A stretch of DNA of 64,000 nucleotides from the NCBI RefSeq assembly GCF_009769755.1, contig NZ_SDWJ01000001.1, forward strand, positions 682,001 through 746,000, given 5' to 3'. Shown piece by piece: positions 56,671 to 64,000 of this stretch. Under the pieces are notes generated by a model. The model worked only from the letters and a program-made list of their open reading frames with translations. It was not told where the DNA came from and searched no databases. Within the stretch, counting starts at the first letter, position 1. The number at the start of each line of letters is the position of its first letter. The position numbers and the translations under genes are program-made. The DNA comes from Sphingorhabdus profundilacus (GTDB taxonomy: Bacteria; Pseudomonadota; Alphaproteobacteria; Sphingomonadales; Sphingomonadaceae).

Positions 56671-57921
56671 TTAGGGTCTGGCGCGAGCTGGTGCCGTCTC
56701 AGGCATATGCCAAAATATCATGATCACACATAATGCAACAAGGGCGATCATTGCGCCGGGTGCTGCGGCCCATCCACTGTTCGTCACCAAAAGATGTGCA
56801 ACCAAAGGCGTGAGACCACCGAATATGGCAGTTGCAGTTGTAGCGCCTAATGCGAGGCCGCTGAGTCTACCCTCGCCTGGGAATTGCTCCGCAGTCGTGA
56901 CGGCGCCGACGGCGCTAACGGCCCCTCCAAGCGCCGCCATGACAATTGCGCCAGCCCAGGCCGCAGCTCCACCACCAGCCATGACCGCAAACATCCCCGT
57001 TGGCAGCATTATGCCGCCAAGTGCCAGAACGAGCAGCACGGGACGACGACCAAAACGGTCCGACGCAAGTCCTATCAGGGGCGTAACCAGGATAACCGTC
57101 AGTGCTGCAAGAACAGAGATCGACAGCGCGCGCGTCTCCGGCATGGTACCAGTGGCATCAAGGAACACCGGTACATAGGTAATACCGACATAGTAGGTGA
57201 TTGAACCCAATGCAGAAATCGCAAAACCGCGTGCAATAGCGCTACGGTGTCGCGTTAGTGTCTGCCGGATGGGTTTTTTCGGTACTGTGCCGGCATCACG
57301 CTGCCGCAGGAATTCCGGAGTTTCTTCGAGCGTTGCGCGGGTAATCAGCACCAAGCCGGCGAGCGCTGCGCCAAACAGGAAGGGCAGGCGCCATCCCCAT
57401 GATACAAGTGACTCTTCGGGCAATGCCCAAACGGTCAGTGCCGCCGCACCGGCCGCCAACAGCGCGCCGATTTCGCTTGCCGCCGATGCACAGCTGGTGA
57501 TCAATCCGCGCCGATTGTCCTTTGCACCTTCCATCAAATAAGCGACGACGCCGGTATATTCACCGCCAACCGAAAACGACATCAAACAGCGCAGCCCGAT
57601 CAGCAGCAAGCCGGCAAGCGGGCCAATTTGAGCAAAAGTTGGCAGCATTGCGGTTGCGAGCATTGCGATGGTCATCAAAGCCATCGAACCCAGCATCGTC
57701 ACTCGCCGGCCCATCCGGTCACCAAAATGACCAAAAACCAGCGCTCCGACTGGTCGCATAAGATATGCGATTGCAAAGCCGCCGAGCGTTTCGGTCATCG
57801 ACTGCGGGCTATTTCCGAAGAACACGCGCGCCAACACGGTTGAAAAATAGAGGTACAAGGTGAAATCATACCATTCGACAACGGTCGAAAGTCCAGCAAC
57901 AATCATCGATCGCCGCGACAT
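56671..57921 (-). CDS. MFS transporter, metabolite:H+ symporter (MHS) type
   Basis: A protein of about 416 residues with 12 likely membrane helices. The opening VVEWYDFTLYLYFSTVLARVFF, the loop motif FGHFGDRMGRRVTM (between helices 2 and 3) and LASDRFGRRPVLL in the second half mark the MHS branch (ProP, KgtP, ShiA). Substrate is an unknown small organic acid or osmolyte. ATG 57921 gives MSRRSMIVAGL; a GTG at 58002 would add 27 residues. It lies downstream of the TonB receptor gene on the same strand, 245 bases apart. Confidence 0.85.
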   Translation of the reverse strand: MSRRSMIVAGLSTVVEWYDFTLYLYFSTVLARVFFGNSPQSMTETLGGFAIAYLMRPVGALVFGHFGDRMGRRVTMLGSMALMTIAMLATAMLPTFAQIGPLAGLLLIGLRCLMSFSVGGEYTGVVAYLMEGAKDNRRGLITSCASAASEIGALLAAGAAALTVWALPEESLVSWGWRLPFLFGAALAGLVLITRATLEETPEFLRQRDAGTVPKKPIRQTLTRHRSAIARGFAISALGSITYYVGITYVPVFLDATGTMPETRALSISVLAALTVILVTPLIGLASDRFGRRPVLLVLALGGIMLPTGMFAVMAGGGAAAWAGAIVMAALGGAVSAVGAVTTAEQFPGEGRLSGLALGATTATAIFGGLTPLVAHLLVTNSGWAAAPGAMIALVALCVIMIFWHMPETAPARARP

Positions 57922-58166
57922 CGGCAAGCGCGAAGAGGGCGGGGCGCTGTGCACAGTTGTGTTCGCGATTTCAACCACGAGACAAGTTGGCGAATTTCGC
58001 ACCCGGTGACAAGGCCCTTTGGCCTTTCGCCGGGGTCATTGACACACGCTGCGAGTTTCCGTGGTCGGCTCGCCTTTGGGTTTACAACCATGCGATCTCA
58101 TTGGACGGGCACTGCTGTCAGTTTATGAATCGGAAATCTTATCCTATTCCTTTGAAAGTCGGTCAG

Positions 58167-60602
58167 CTAAAACTTGACGGTCACGTCGCCACCCCAAAAT
58201 ACAGGCTCAGAAATGGATACAAACGGAGTGCCAAGCGTGTCCTTTGTAAGGTTATTGACGCTGACATAGCGGTTGTTGAACACGTTGTTCCCATAAAGGC
58301 CAAATTCAAATCGCTCATCCTTGCTAGTCCAACTCAACCGAAGGTCGGTTCTGTTTTGAATGCTGCCCGTTTTGAAAGCTGTCGTTGCAGACAAAGCCCC
58401 CTGAGCTATCGAATCGTCGTTCTGACGGGTTCTGCCGCGATAGGAATGGGCCGCTTGAAAAGCCAAACGACTACCGCCTTCAAATATATGTTCATAACGC
58501 GCGCCAAAAGCGGTCGATAATTTCGGTTCGCCTGTGGGCTGTCCAGACAGATCCAAATTATTGGCTAAAACCCGTTTTTTGAAAGTGGAGTCAATATATT
58601 GCGTGTTGGCAAACAGCCTCAATGGTTTAACTGGATTCCAATTCAGTTCAAAATCGGCGCCCCATGCCTGATCGTCGCTGGTTTCCACAAGATATTGAGG
58701 TATCGAACTTCCCGCTGGCAAACCCAGACGGATGGATTGCTTGTTTTTATAGACATATCTGAAGCCCGACAAATTCAAGATAAGGTGAGCCTCGCGAAAT
58801 TGGCTTTTGACGCCGAATTCAAAATTGGTGACATCTTCATTTTTGAATTCCGAAGCGATTTGAACGCTATTAAAACCGCCAGCCTTGTAGCCTTTGGTAA
58901 ATGAAGCATATAGCAATATGTCGTCAGCTACTTTGTAATCGACCACCACCCGTGGGCTGAAATTGCTGTATGAGCGTTTTAAAACACACGGTGCACCTTC
59001 TGTAACTGTTCCGCCATTGTCGCACCCGATACCAGCCAGCGGGCTTTGATCGAAAACAAGGTCAAATTGAAAGTCCGCCGGGGTGACGCCAGCCAGACCC
59101 AGAATGCCTTGAGCCGCAAGAGACTGCAATGTGGCATCCAGAGTTGGAGCTTCGCGCGGACCGTTGAGCCACTGAAATCTCTTCTTGTCCTTGGTATAGC
59201 GGCCACCCACCGTTAGTTTCAGGCGATCACTGACGGCCCAAATAACGTCAGCATAGGCCGCAAAGGCCTTAAACTTGCCTTCATTGAACATGGCTTCGCG
59301 CCACCCATGCCCCAATAGTGTGGCGGGAACACCAAGTGGTATAAGCAGACCATTTTCCAGGTCGGTAAACGGTGTGCCTAAGCCAACATTTCCCAGCGTC
59401 GTATTGACCGTGTCCGTGAATGTAAATGTGTCGCTAACCTGCTGCGCTTTTTCGTTAAAGTAGCTAGTTCCCACGATCCAGTTGAACGCACCTGTTTCGC
59501 CCGCAAGACGCAGTTCTTGATACCAGCTTTCGTTTCTTTCCCGGTTATTGGTGTCGAAATACAGGTCGACGCGGTTTGTGCCGTCCTCATCCTCACGATT
59601 TTCAGTGCGAAATTTCCGCCACGAAGAAATCGAGCTGAACGCAATATCGCCAAAATCATGATTAATGGTCAAGCTGGTTTCATCAAGATTCCGTGTCTCG
59701 TGATTGTCAATCACATCATTGAAAATTGGGACTTTAAAGGGATTCAAATAGTCTGCCGGCACGGATGGCACAGGCGGCTGACCTGGCGCGGGTGGGATAG
59801 ATACAATACCGATGGCTGGTCGGGCATCCTGATCGAGATTGTCGTGCGTCCAGGTAAGGGTCGCATCGGTGTCGCTGGAAATCTCCCAGCGAAGGGCGGC
59901 ACGTGCTGCCCAGTTGTTTTCGCGGTTTAGTCTTTCGCCTGTTGCTGCGTCCCGGAACAGTCCATTGCGCTTGTTGTACAATCCGTTGACCCGCAGGGCC
60001 AGATTGTCTCCGATGGGGACATTCAACAGTCCCTCAATGCGCTTTTTCGCATAATTGCCCAGCCGCGCCTGTAGCTTGCCTTCGAAACGGTCGACGGGCT
60101 TTTTTGTAATGATGGATACCGCTCCGGCCGCTGAATTTCGTCCGAAAAGCGTTCCTTGAGGTCCTTTAAGAACTTCGATCCGTTCAATATCCCCAAATGA
60201 CAAAACGGCGGCGCCTGATCGCGCCGAATATATGCCGTCGACATAAACGCCAACTGCGGGATCAGTGCCAACGCCAAAGTCCGATGTCTGTACACCCCTG
60301 ATTTTGTAGCTGGGCTGGGTTGGGCTTCCAGCACTGACCTCCAGGCCGGGAATGAATCTGCTGATATCGCTGATATTGTCAGCGGCGAGATCATTAATGA
60401 ATTCGTCACTGACAACTTGAATAGGAATCGGGACGTCTTGCAGGTTCTGTTCGCGCTTTTGCGCGGTCACGACAATTTCAAAGTCCGTATTTTCGTCTTC
60501 AGCTGTCTGCGCCGACGCCATCGGTGCGATAACAATTGTAGCAGTTGAAGCAGACAGAATCAAAAATGTCTTCATACGGCAATTTGTTTTAAACGCTTTC
60601 AT
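58167..60602 (-). CDS. TonB-dependent outer-membrane receptor
   Basis: A protein of about 811 residues. The signal peptide (FLILSASTATIVIAPMASA) is preceded by a charged MKAFKTNCRMK; then EIVVTAQKREQNLQDVPI, the TonB-box/plug opening of the sphingomonad TonB subclass, VDGIYSARSGAAVLSFGDIERIEVLKGPQGTLFGRNSAAGAVSI, and a barrel that ends GGDVTVKF. ATG 60602 has GGGAGG eight bases upstream. It diverges from the TetR gene; this pairing suggests that the regulator controls uptake of the same compound. Substrate unknown. Confidence 0.93.
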   Translation of the reverse strand: MKAFKTNCRMKTFLILSASTATIVIAPMASAQTAEDENTDFEIVVTAQKREQNLQDVPIPIQVVSDEFINDLAADNISDISRFIPGLEVSAGSPTQPSYKIRGVQTSDFGVGTDPAVGVYVDGIYSARSGAAVLSFGDIERIEVLKGPQGTLFGRNSAAGAVSIITKKPVDRFEGKLQARLGNYAKKRIEGLLNVPIGDNLALRVNGLYNKRNGLFRDAATGERLNRENNWAARAALRWEISSDTDATLTWTHDNLDQDARPAIGIVSIPPAPGQPPVPSVPADYLNPFKVPIFNDVIDNHETRNLDETSLTINHDFGDIAFSSISSWRKFRTENREDEDGTNRVDLYFDTNNRERNESWYQELRLAGETGAFNWIVGTSYFNEKAQQVSDTFTFTDTVNTTLGNVGLGTPFTDLENGLLIPLGVPATLLGHGWREAMFNEGKFKAFAAYADVIWAVSDRLKLTVGGRYTKDKKRFQWLNGPREAPTLDATLQSLAAQGILGLAGVTPADFQFDLVFDQSPLAGIGCDNGGTVTEGAPCVLKRSYSNFSPRVVVDYKVADDILLYASFTKGYKAGGFNSVQIASEFKNEDVTNFEFGVKSQFREAHLILNLSGFRYVYKNKQSIRLGLPAGSSIPQYLVETSDDQAWGADFELNWNPVKPLRLFANTQYIDSTFKKRVLANNLDLSGQPTGEPKLSTAFGARYEHIFEGGSRLAFQAAHSYRGRTRQNDDSIAQGALSATTAFKTGSIQNRTDLRLSWTSKDERFEFGLYGNNVFNNRYVSVNNLTKDTLGTPFVSISEPVFWGGDVTVKF

Positions 60603-60748
60603 TGTCTCATCCTCCCAAACAGCTATCCTGAGCGTTCTGTTCATGTTACCGGACGGATTTTCCGCCTCGTGTCTAATGGTATCAAGCTGCGTCACGATCA
60701 TTAAAACAGAAATTTTTTCACTTTCCTAGCGTTATTTCATTTGTTAAC

Positions 60749-60761
60749 AGCCGTCGCGGCT
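60749..60761. promoter_or_regulatory. Candidate TetR operator palindrome
   Basis: AGCCG TCG CGGCT is a perfect 5-3-5 palindrome 14 bases upstream of the TetR start, next to TGTTAACA (60742-60749), another perfect 8-mer palindrome. Both lie in the divergent region with the TonB receptor, as expected for an autoregulator's site. This is inference. Confidence 0.35.
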
Positions 60762-60775
60762 ATCGAGAGCAGATT

Positions 60776-61396
60776 TTGAGCGAAACATTGTTACTGGACA
60801 CACGAATTGAGCCAAGGCAGGCTCGAGCACAGCGGCGCATTGCCGATATTCTGCGCGCAACTGAAACTTTGCTGGCGGCGGGTGAGAAGGTGACGACCAG
60901 CGCGATTGCCGTTCAAGCTAGGATCCCTGTTGGGTCCGTTTATCGTTACTTCCCGAACGTGTTCAGCATTTACCGCACCTTGTTCGAAAAATTGAACGGT
61001 GAATTGCGCGCACGGATTTTCGCAGTCATGCAAAATGCGGATGACGAAAAAACATGGGAAATGCTCTCAGAAGAGATATTGGCGCAGGCCATCGATCTGT
61101 ACCGTCAGCATCCAGCCTACGGAAACTTGCTGCAGATGATGGCAGATCCCATGTTGCAAAAGGTCCGGCAAGAATGTGTCGACGAGACATCAAAGATTTT
61201 TGCCGCGAGATGGCGCGCGGGTAAAGATGGCTTCCACAACGGTGACATTGACCTTGTCGCTCAGACCGCCTCCAAGCTGTTTACCTTTGTCGAGCAAGCC
61301 TATTTTGAACAGCTGCGTATTGGTGGCAACGCCTCGCCATTTCTTGAAATGGTCAAAACACTCAGGGCCTATTTGTCATTATATCTTTCTACCTGA
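60776..61396 (+). CDS. TetR-family transcriptional regulator
   Basis: A protein of about 206 residues. The N-terminal helix-turn-helix is visible (RRIADILRATETLLAAGEKVTTSAIAVQARIPVGSVYRYFPN, residues about 20-60), followed by an all-helical ligand domain. TTG 60776 is the start (GAGAG upstream). It diverges from the TonB receptor (60602) and is convergent with the cytochrome gene (three bases between stops). Confidence 0.88.
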   Translation: MSETLLLDTRIEPRQARAQRRIADILRATETLLAAGEKVTTSAIAVQARIPVGSVYRYFPNVFSIYRTLFEKLNGELRARIFAVMQNADDEKTWEMLSEEILAQAIDLYRQHPAYGNLLQMMADPMLQKVRQECVDETSKIFAARWRAGKDGFHNGDIDLVAQTASKLFTFVEQAYFEQLRIGGNASPFLEMVKTLRAYLSLYLST

Positions 61397-61398
61397 TA

Positions 61399-62547
61399 TC
61401 AAGGGCAGGCCCCGCGCATCTCCGCAATCCATTGCCGAATAAGCGCGACGCCCTCATCGTGGGAAACAGATCTACCGAGTTCCGGCATCATCTCTTCCGG
61501 ATTGGTCGATGCAATTCTGTATGTGAAGATTGATTCGTCGGGCTTGCCCGGAACTATCCCGAACTTTCTATCGCCCGTGCCAGTTCCTGCAGCGATTGGT
61601 AATTTGCACACGCCAAGACTTAAACCATTGGGAGAGTCAAGTTCGAGCAGCAGGCCCGATGTGCTTGCCGCCCCATTGCGATTGTGACAGTGCGAACAGT
61701 TGATATCGAGATAGGATCGCGCTCTCTGGTCCAGAGCGACATTGGTATCATTCCACAGCGCATTTCGTGGTACGCGCGAACTTTCTGGAACGCCGTGTAG
61801 AAAACCGCTGGCCTGCCACCTGACGAGCTGATTTTCTGCTCGGTCTTTATATGTATATATCTTGTTGAGATGCCGGGCCTTCAAACCGATTGGCTGGATC
61901 TTGCGCGTAACGGAGTTCGTTGCATGGCATCCTGCACATTGATTAGTGTTGGGAACAACATAAGAAAAGAGCTTCTTTTGGTTCTTTTCATCTACCAGTT
62001 TGAGATTTTTGATATCACCTGTGCGTTTTAGCACTGCATCGGTCTGCTCCTCATTCCACACATAAGGCAGTGCAACCCAGCCAGTCGCCCGGTTAACGAG
62101 AATGCGCGTTTCGACGAGCCTTACCGAGGGCAATTCAAATCCAGCGTTGAGTAATTGGCTGGTGTTGTCTGCGTTTCGCAGCACAGAACCATCCTTTGCG
62201 GATGACCCCACCGGAACTTGATAATAGAATGTTTTGGTTATTACGGTTCCCACCGGGAAATCGAAAGCATCGTTCGCATCATAATTGGCGGCTTTACCTT
62301 CAGGCATCCAGATCGTGCGCAACTTGTGCGCGTAGTCGGAAAAAAGCGGCGTGTTGAGATCATACGGTGTGACCCTTTCGCCCAATTGAAGCGTTTTGTC
62401 CTTAACGGACAACATATGCCATTCGCTGAGTAGCTCGGGATTAGTTTCGGAATGGAAGACAGGTGATTGGTCTGCGCTGCCACCACAGGACGCGAGCAAT
62501 GCCGAAACGATGGCCAATCCAATCAGGTTCCTCAATTTCTGTATCAT
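61399..62547 (-). CDS. SO2930-type dihaem c cytochrome lipoprotein
   Basis: A protein of 382 residues with a lipoprotein signal (lipobox LLAS-C21). Two haem-binding motifs are present: CAGCH (204-208) and CSHCH (284-288). The middle has TPLFSDYAHKLRTIWMPEGK and GTVITKTFYY, as in the family known as SO2930/HNE_0200. This family is reported to occur next to a beta-helix protein, as here: the beta-helix gene stops on this gene's start codon (62544-62547, ATGA). The cell location is likely the periplasmic face of the outer or inner membrane. Its electron-transfer role is unknown. Confidence 0.8.
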   Translation of the reverse strand: MIQKLRNLIGLAIVSALLASCGGSADQSPVFHSETNPELLSEWHMLSVKDKTLQLGERVTPYDLNTPLFSDYAHKLRTIWMPEGKAANYDANDAFDFPVGTVITKTFYYQVPVGSSAKDGSVLRNADNTSQLLNAGFELPSVRLVETRILVNRATGWVALPYVWNEEQTDAVLKRTGDIKNLKLVDEKNQKKLFSYVVPNTNQCAGCHATNSVTRKIQPIGLKARHLNKIYTYKDRAENQLVRWQASGFLHGVPESSRVPRNALWNDTNVALDQRARSYLDINCSHCHNRNGAASTSGLLLELDSPNGLSLGVCKLPIAAGTGTGDRKFGIVPGKPDESIFTYRIASTNPEEMMPELGRSVSHDEGVALIRQWIAEMRGACP

Positions 62548-63779
62548 CGCGCGGCTGATTCAAGCTTTACTGGTGGCAGTTTTGGAAGGTCGCACTTGTG
62601 CGGAGTAATATCGGTGCTGGGATTCTTATAGCCGCCTGGTCCGTCCGCATTGGCGATGCCGGACGCGCCATTATTGATACAAATACGCATCGCCATTGGC
62701 AATTGTCCGTTTACGAGCAATGCCTTGTTAAAATAGCCATCCCATAAAATGTCCGGGAACCTGCCGTTGATACCAAAAAGAGAAACCTTTAGGGCCTTAA
62801 GGTCCATACCGTCAGGCGATCCGCCGCCGCCGGAAAATTTATTGCCATAGATATAAATCGATTCAGGGTAGGGATCGTAATTAGGTGCCTTCTTGTCATT
62901 GGAATAGTTGGTCGAAAACAAGCTAGATACGATAATATTTGCCGTGTTGTTTTCAACCACTTCATTTCCAAAAATCTCAACATGATCGTTCGAGTTTATT
63001 GAGATACCAGTGCCTGCCGGGATACTAGCAACGGGCGTGCCTTTATGGCCGAAATTCTCCGTGTTGTTCTTGATCACCTTGTTGTTGAAAACCCGGGTGT
63101 TCTTGCCTTCCTGCGGCAGGTTTGGCATGTTAAAAACCAATATGCCGCCGGTGTTGTTGGCAGCAAGATTCTCGTAGACATCGGCATCGATCGTGTTTTC
63201 GATTTCGATCCCTGCAACGTTGAATTCAGCGCGGTTGCGCCTGACGACCACATTCTTTGACTGGCCCACATAGATACCCGCGTCCGATGCACCTATTGCA
63301 ACATTGTCTTCCATCAAGACATTAGTCGTTTGAACTGGATAGATTCCATAGGCACCATTTCTAGTCGAATAGCCGCCGGTCCATTCAGTCCGGACGCTGC
63401 GGATGACAATGTTGTTGCCCTTGGTTATTTTCAGCGCATCGCCCTTAGTGTCTTCAATCGCAAGATTCTCAATTGTAAAATCGCTGGCCGTCACCAACAA
63501 CCCTTCGGCTCCTGCCACTTGGCCTTTGAAAGACAATATGGACTTATCCATGCCAGCGCCTCGGATTGTCACACCGTCTACTGAGAGACTTAGGCCGCGC
63601 GTGAATGAAAATTTGCCTTCGGGGATGAGGATTACGTCCCCAGGTTTTGCATCTAGCAATTTGGTTTGTAATTCGTCGGCGAACTTTGAATCGCCAGGAA
63701 CACTGCCACCTTCTGTTTCTGATGAACATCCCGACAACGCCAGCAGCACCGCAATGCAAACAATCAAACGTTTATTCAT
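62544..63779 (-). CDS. Parallel beta-helix repeat lipoprotein, partner of the SO2930-type cytochrome
   Basis: A protein of about 411 residues with a lipoprotein signal (LLALSGC18). The body consists of repeated short beta strands typical of a right-handed parallel beta-helix, e.g. NIVIRSVRTEWTGGY; NVLMEDNVAIGASDAGIYVG; NVVVRRNRAEFNVAGIEIEN; VEIFGNEVVENNTANIIVS. The C-terminal 60 residues differ in style. The pair with a dihaem cytochrome matches a known two-gene pattern of unknown function. ATG 63779 has AGGGG seven bases upstream and is chosen over the longer frame (63848). Overlaps the cytochrome gene by four bases. Confidence 0.8.
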   Translation of the reverse strand: MNKRLIVCIAVLLALSGCSSETEGGSVPGDSKFADELQTKLLDAKPGDVILIPEGKFSFTRGLSLSVDGVTIRGAGMDKSILSFKGQVAGAEGLLVTASDFTIENLAIEDTKGDALKITKGNNIVIRSVRTEWTGGYSTRNGAYGIYPVQTTNVLMEDNVAIGASDAGIYVGQSKNVVVRRNRAEFNVAGIEIENTIDADVYENLAANNTGGILVFNMPNLPQEGKNTRVFNNKVIKNNTENFGHKGTPVASIPAGTGISINSNDHVEIFGNEVVENNTANIIVSSLFSTNYSNDKKAPNYDPYPESIYIYGNKFSGGGGSPDGMDLKALKVSLFGINGRFPDILWDGYFNKALLVNGQLPMAMRICINNGASGIANADGPGGYKNPSTDITPHKCDLPKLPPVKLESAAR

Positions 63780-63903
63780 CTTAAGCCCCTCTCTCAATCC
63801 AATCACATCACGAAGTCTCACCCAAATCAAAATATGAATGATTTTCACCTTCTAGGCAACCTCATAATTGTGTAGGCAGCGGGGCATGCACTTTTCGATA
63901 TAG

Positions 63904-64000
63904 GGATGCATCCTGCGCCACACCGGCGCGGTCTGGGCTGCCGAACTCGGGATCCCGATGAGCCTGCTTGCGCGGTACATGGGACACGACGACAGTCGCA
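63904..64000 (+). pseudogene. Tyrosine-recombinase (integrase) C-terminal remnant, cut by window end
   Basis: Reading + strand from 63904, the frame gives ILRHTGAVWAAELGIPMSLL followed by ARYMGHDDSR. This matches the integrase boxes HxLRHT (catalytic Arg) and LGHxS (GHDDSR, catalytic His), with Cys in place of the first His. A TAG stop (63901-63903) lies just before, so no N-terminal part is in this frame: a remnant of an integrase whose rest, including Tyr, may lie beyond the window. Supports a mobile-element history for the right end. Confidence 0.6.

Noticed and set aside
56515-56733. Short plus-strand frame upstream of the MFS gene end
   Set aside because: No motif, no ribosome binding site, and it runs into the 3' end of the MFS gene.
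54146-63779. Prophage
   Set aside because: Only an integrase fragment is visible at the edge, and there are no phage structural genes in the block.

Overview
The window reads as chromosomal DNA of a sphingomonad (Alphaproteobacteria, Sphingomonadales), perhaps a Sphingorhabdus/Sphingopyxis relative. The clues are large TonB-dependent receptors, the order yqeY-dnaG-rpoD, an E1-beta pyruvate dehydrogenase subunit with its own lipoyl domain, a Tad pilus gene set and several small dispersed palindromes. Genus is an inference. I ran no homology search: product names rest on motifs, lengths and neighbourhoods that I could read.

Layout. 0-8.5 kb: the 5' part of mfd, sdhE (separated from mfd by a 120-bp tandem palindromic repeat), recG, a PilZ protein, tyrS, a translationally coupled DOMON-like/NamZ pair, a GxxExxY gene framed by a GA-rich inverted repeat, and a VWA protein. 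8.5-19.5 kb: a soluble chemoreceptor, a MoxR ATPase, two coupled lipoproteins, an uncharacterised protein, a TonB-dependent receptor, a CHRD-domain protein and an acyltransferase with an SGNH domain. 19.5-24 kb: yqeY-dnaG-rpoD. 24-30.9 kb: carA, an unidentified AT-richer gene X, carB, greA and a rhomboid protease, with one palindrome inside the carA reading frame. 30.9-33 kb: five small genes for membrane or envelope proteins of the YqjD/YqjE type. 33-41 kb: eno, an ftsB-like gene, pdhA-pdhB, and a convergent TadG/TadE/TadE operon. 41-53.7 kb: a phytoene-synthase-like protein, an EF-hand protein, trmFO, an NAD(P)HX dehydratase, a YhhN protein, gyrA, a short-chain dehydrogenase, a TPR protein, an Lrp regulator, and a histidine-kinase-like protein with a polysaccharide deacetylase. 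53.7-54 kb: tRNA-Ile2(CAT) and tRNA-Pro(TGG). 54-64 kb: an accessory-looking block with an S9 peptidase, an MHS-type MFS transporter, a TonB receptor divergent from a TetR regulator, a lipoprotein dihaem cytochrome c coupled to a beta-helix lipoprotein, and a tyrosine-recombinase remnant at the right edge.

How the genes work together. Most of the window is housekeeping: replication, transcription, repair, pyrimidine/arginine precursors, glycolysis and pyruvate oxidation. The less explained parts are (i) the gene inserted between carA and carB with one- and four-base overlaps, (ii) the GxxExxY cassette in an inverted repeat of which a gene-less relative sits near 30.8 kb, (iii) the palindrome translated as a linker of CarA, and (iv) the cytochrome/beta-helix lipoprotein pair next to the TonB/TetR pair and the integrase remnant.
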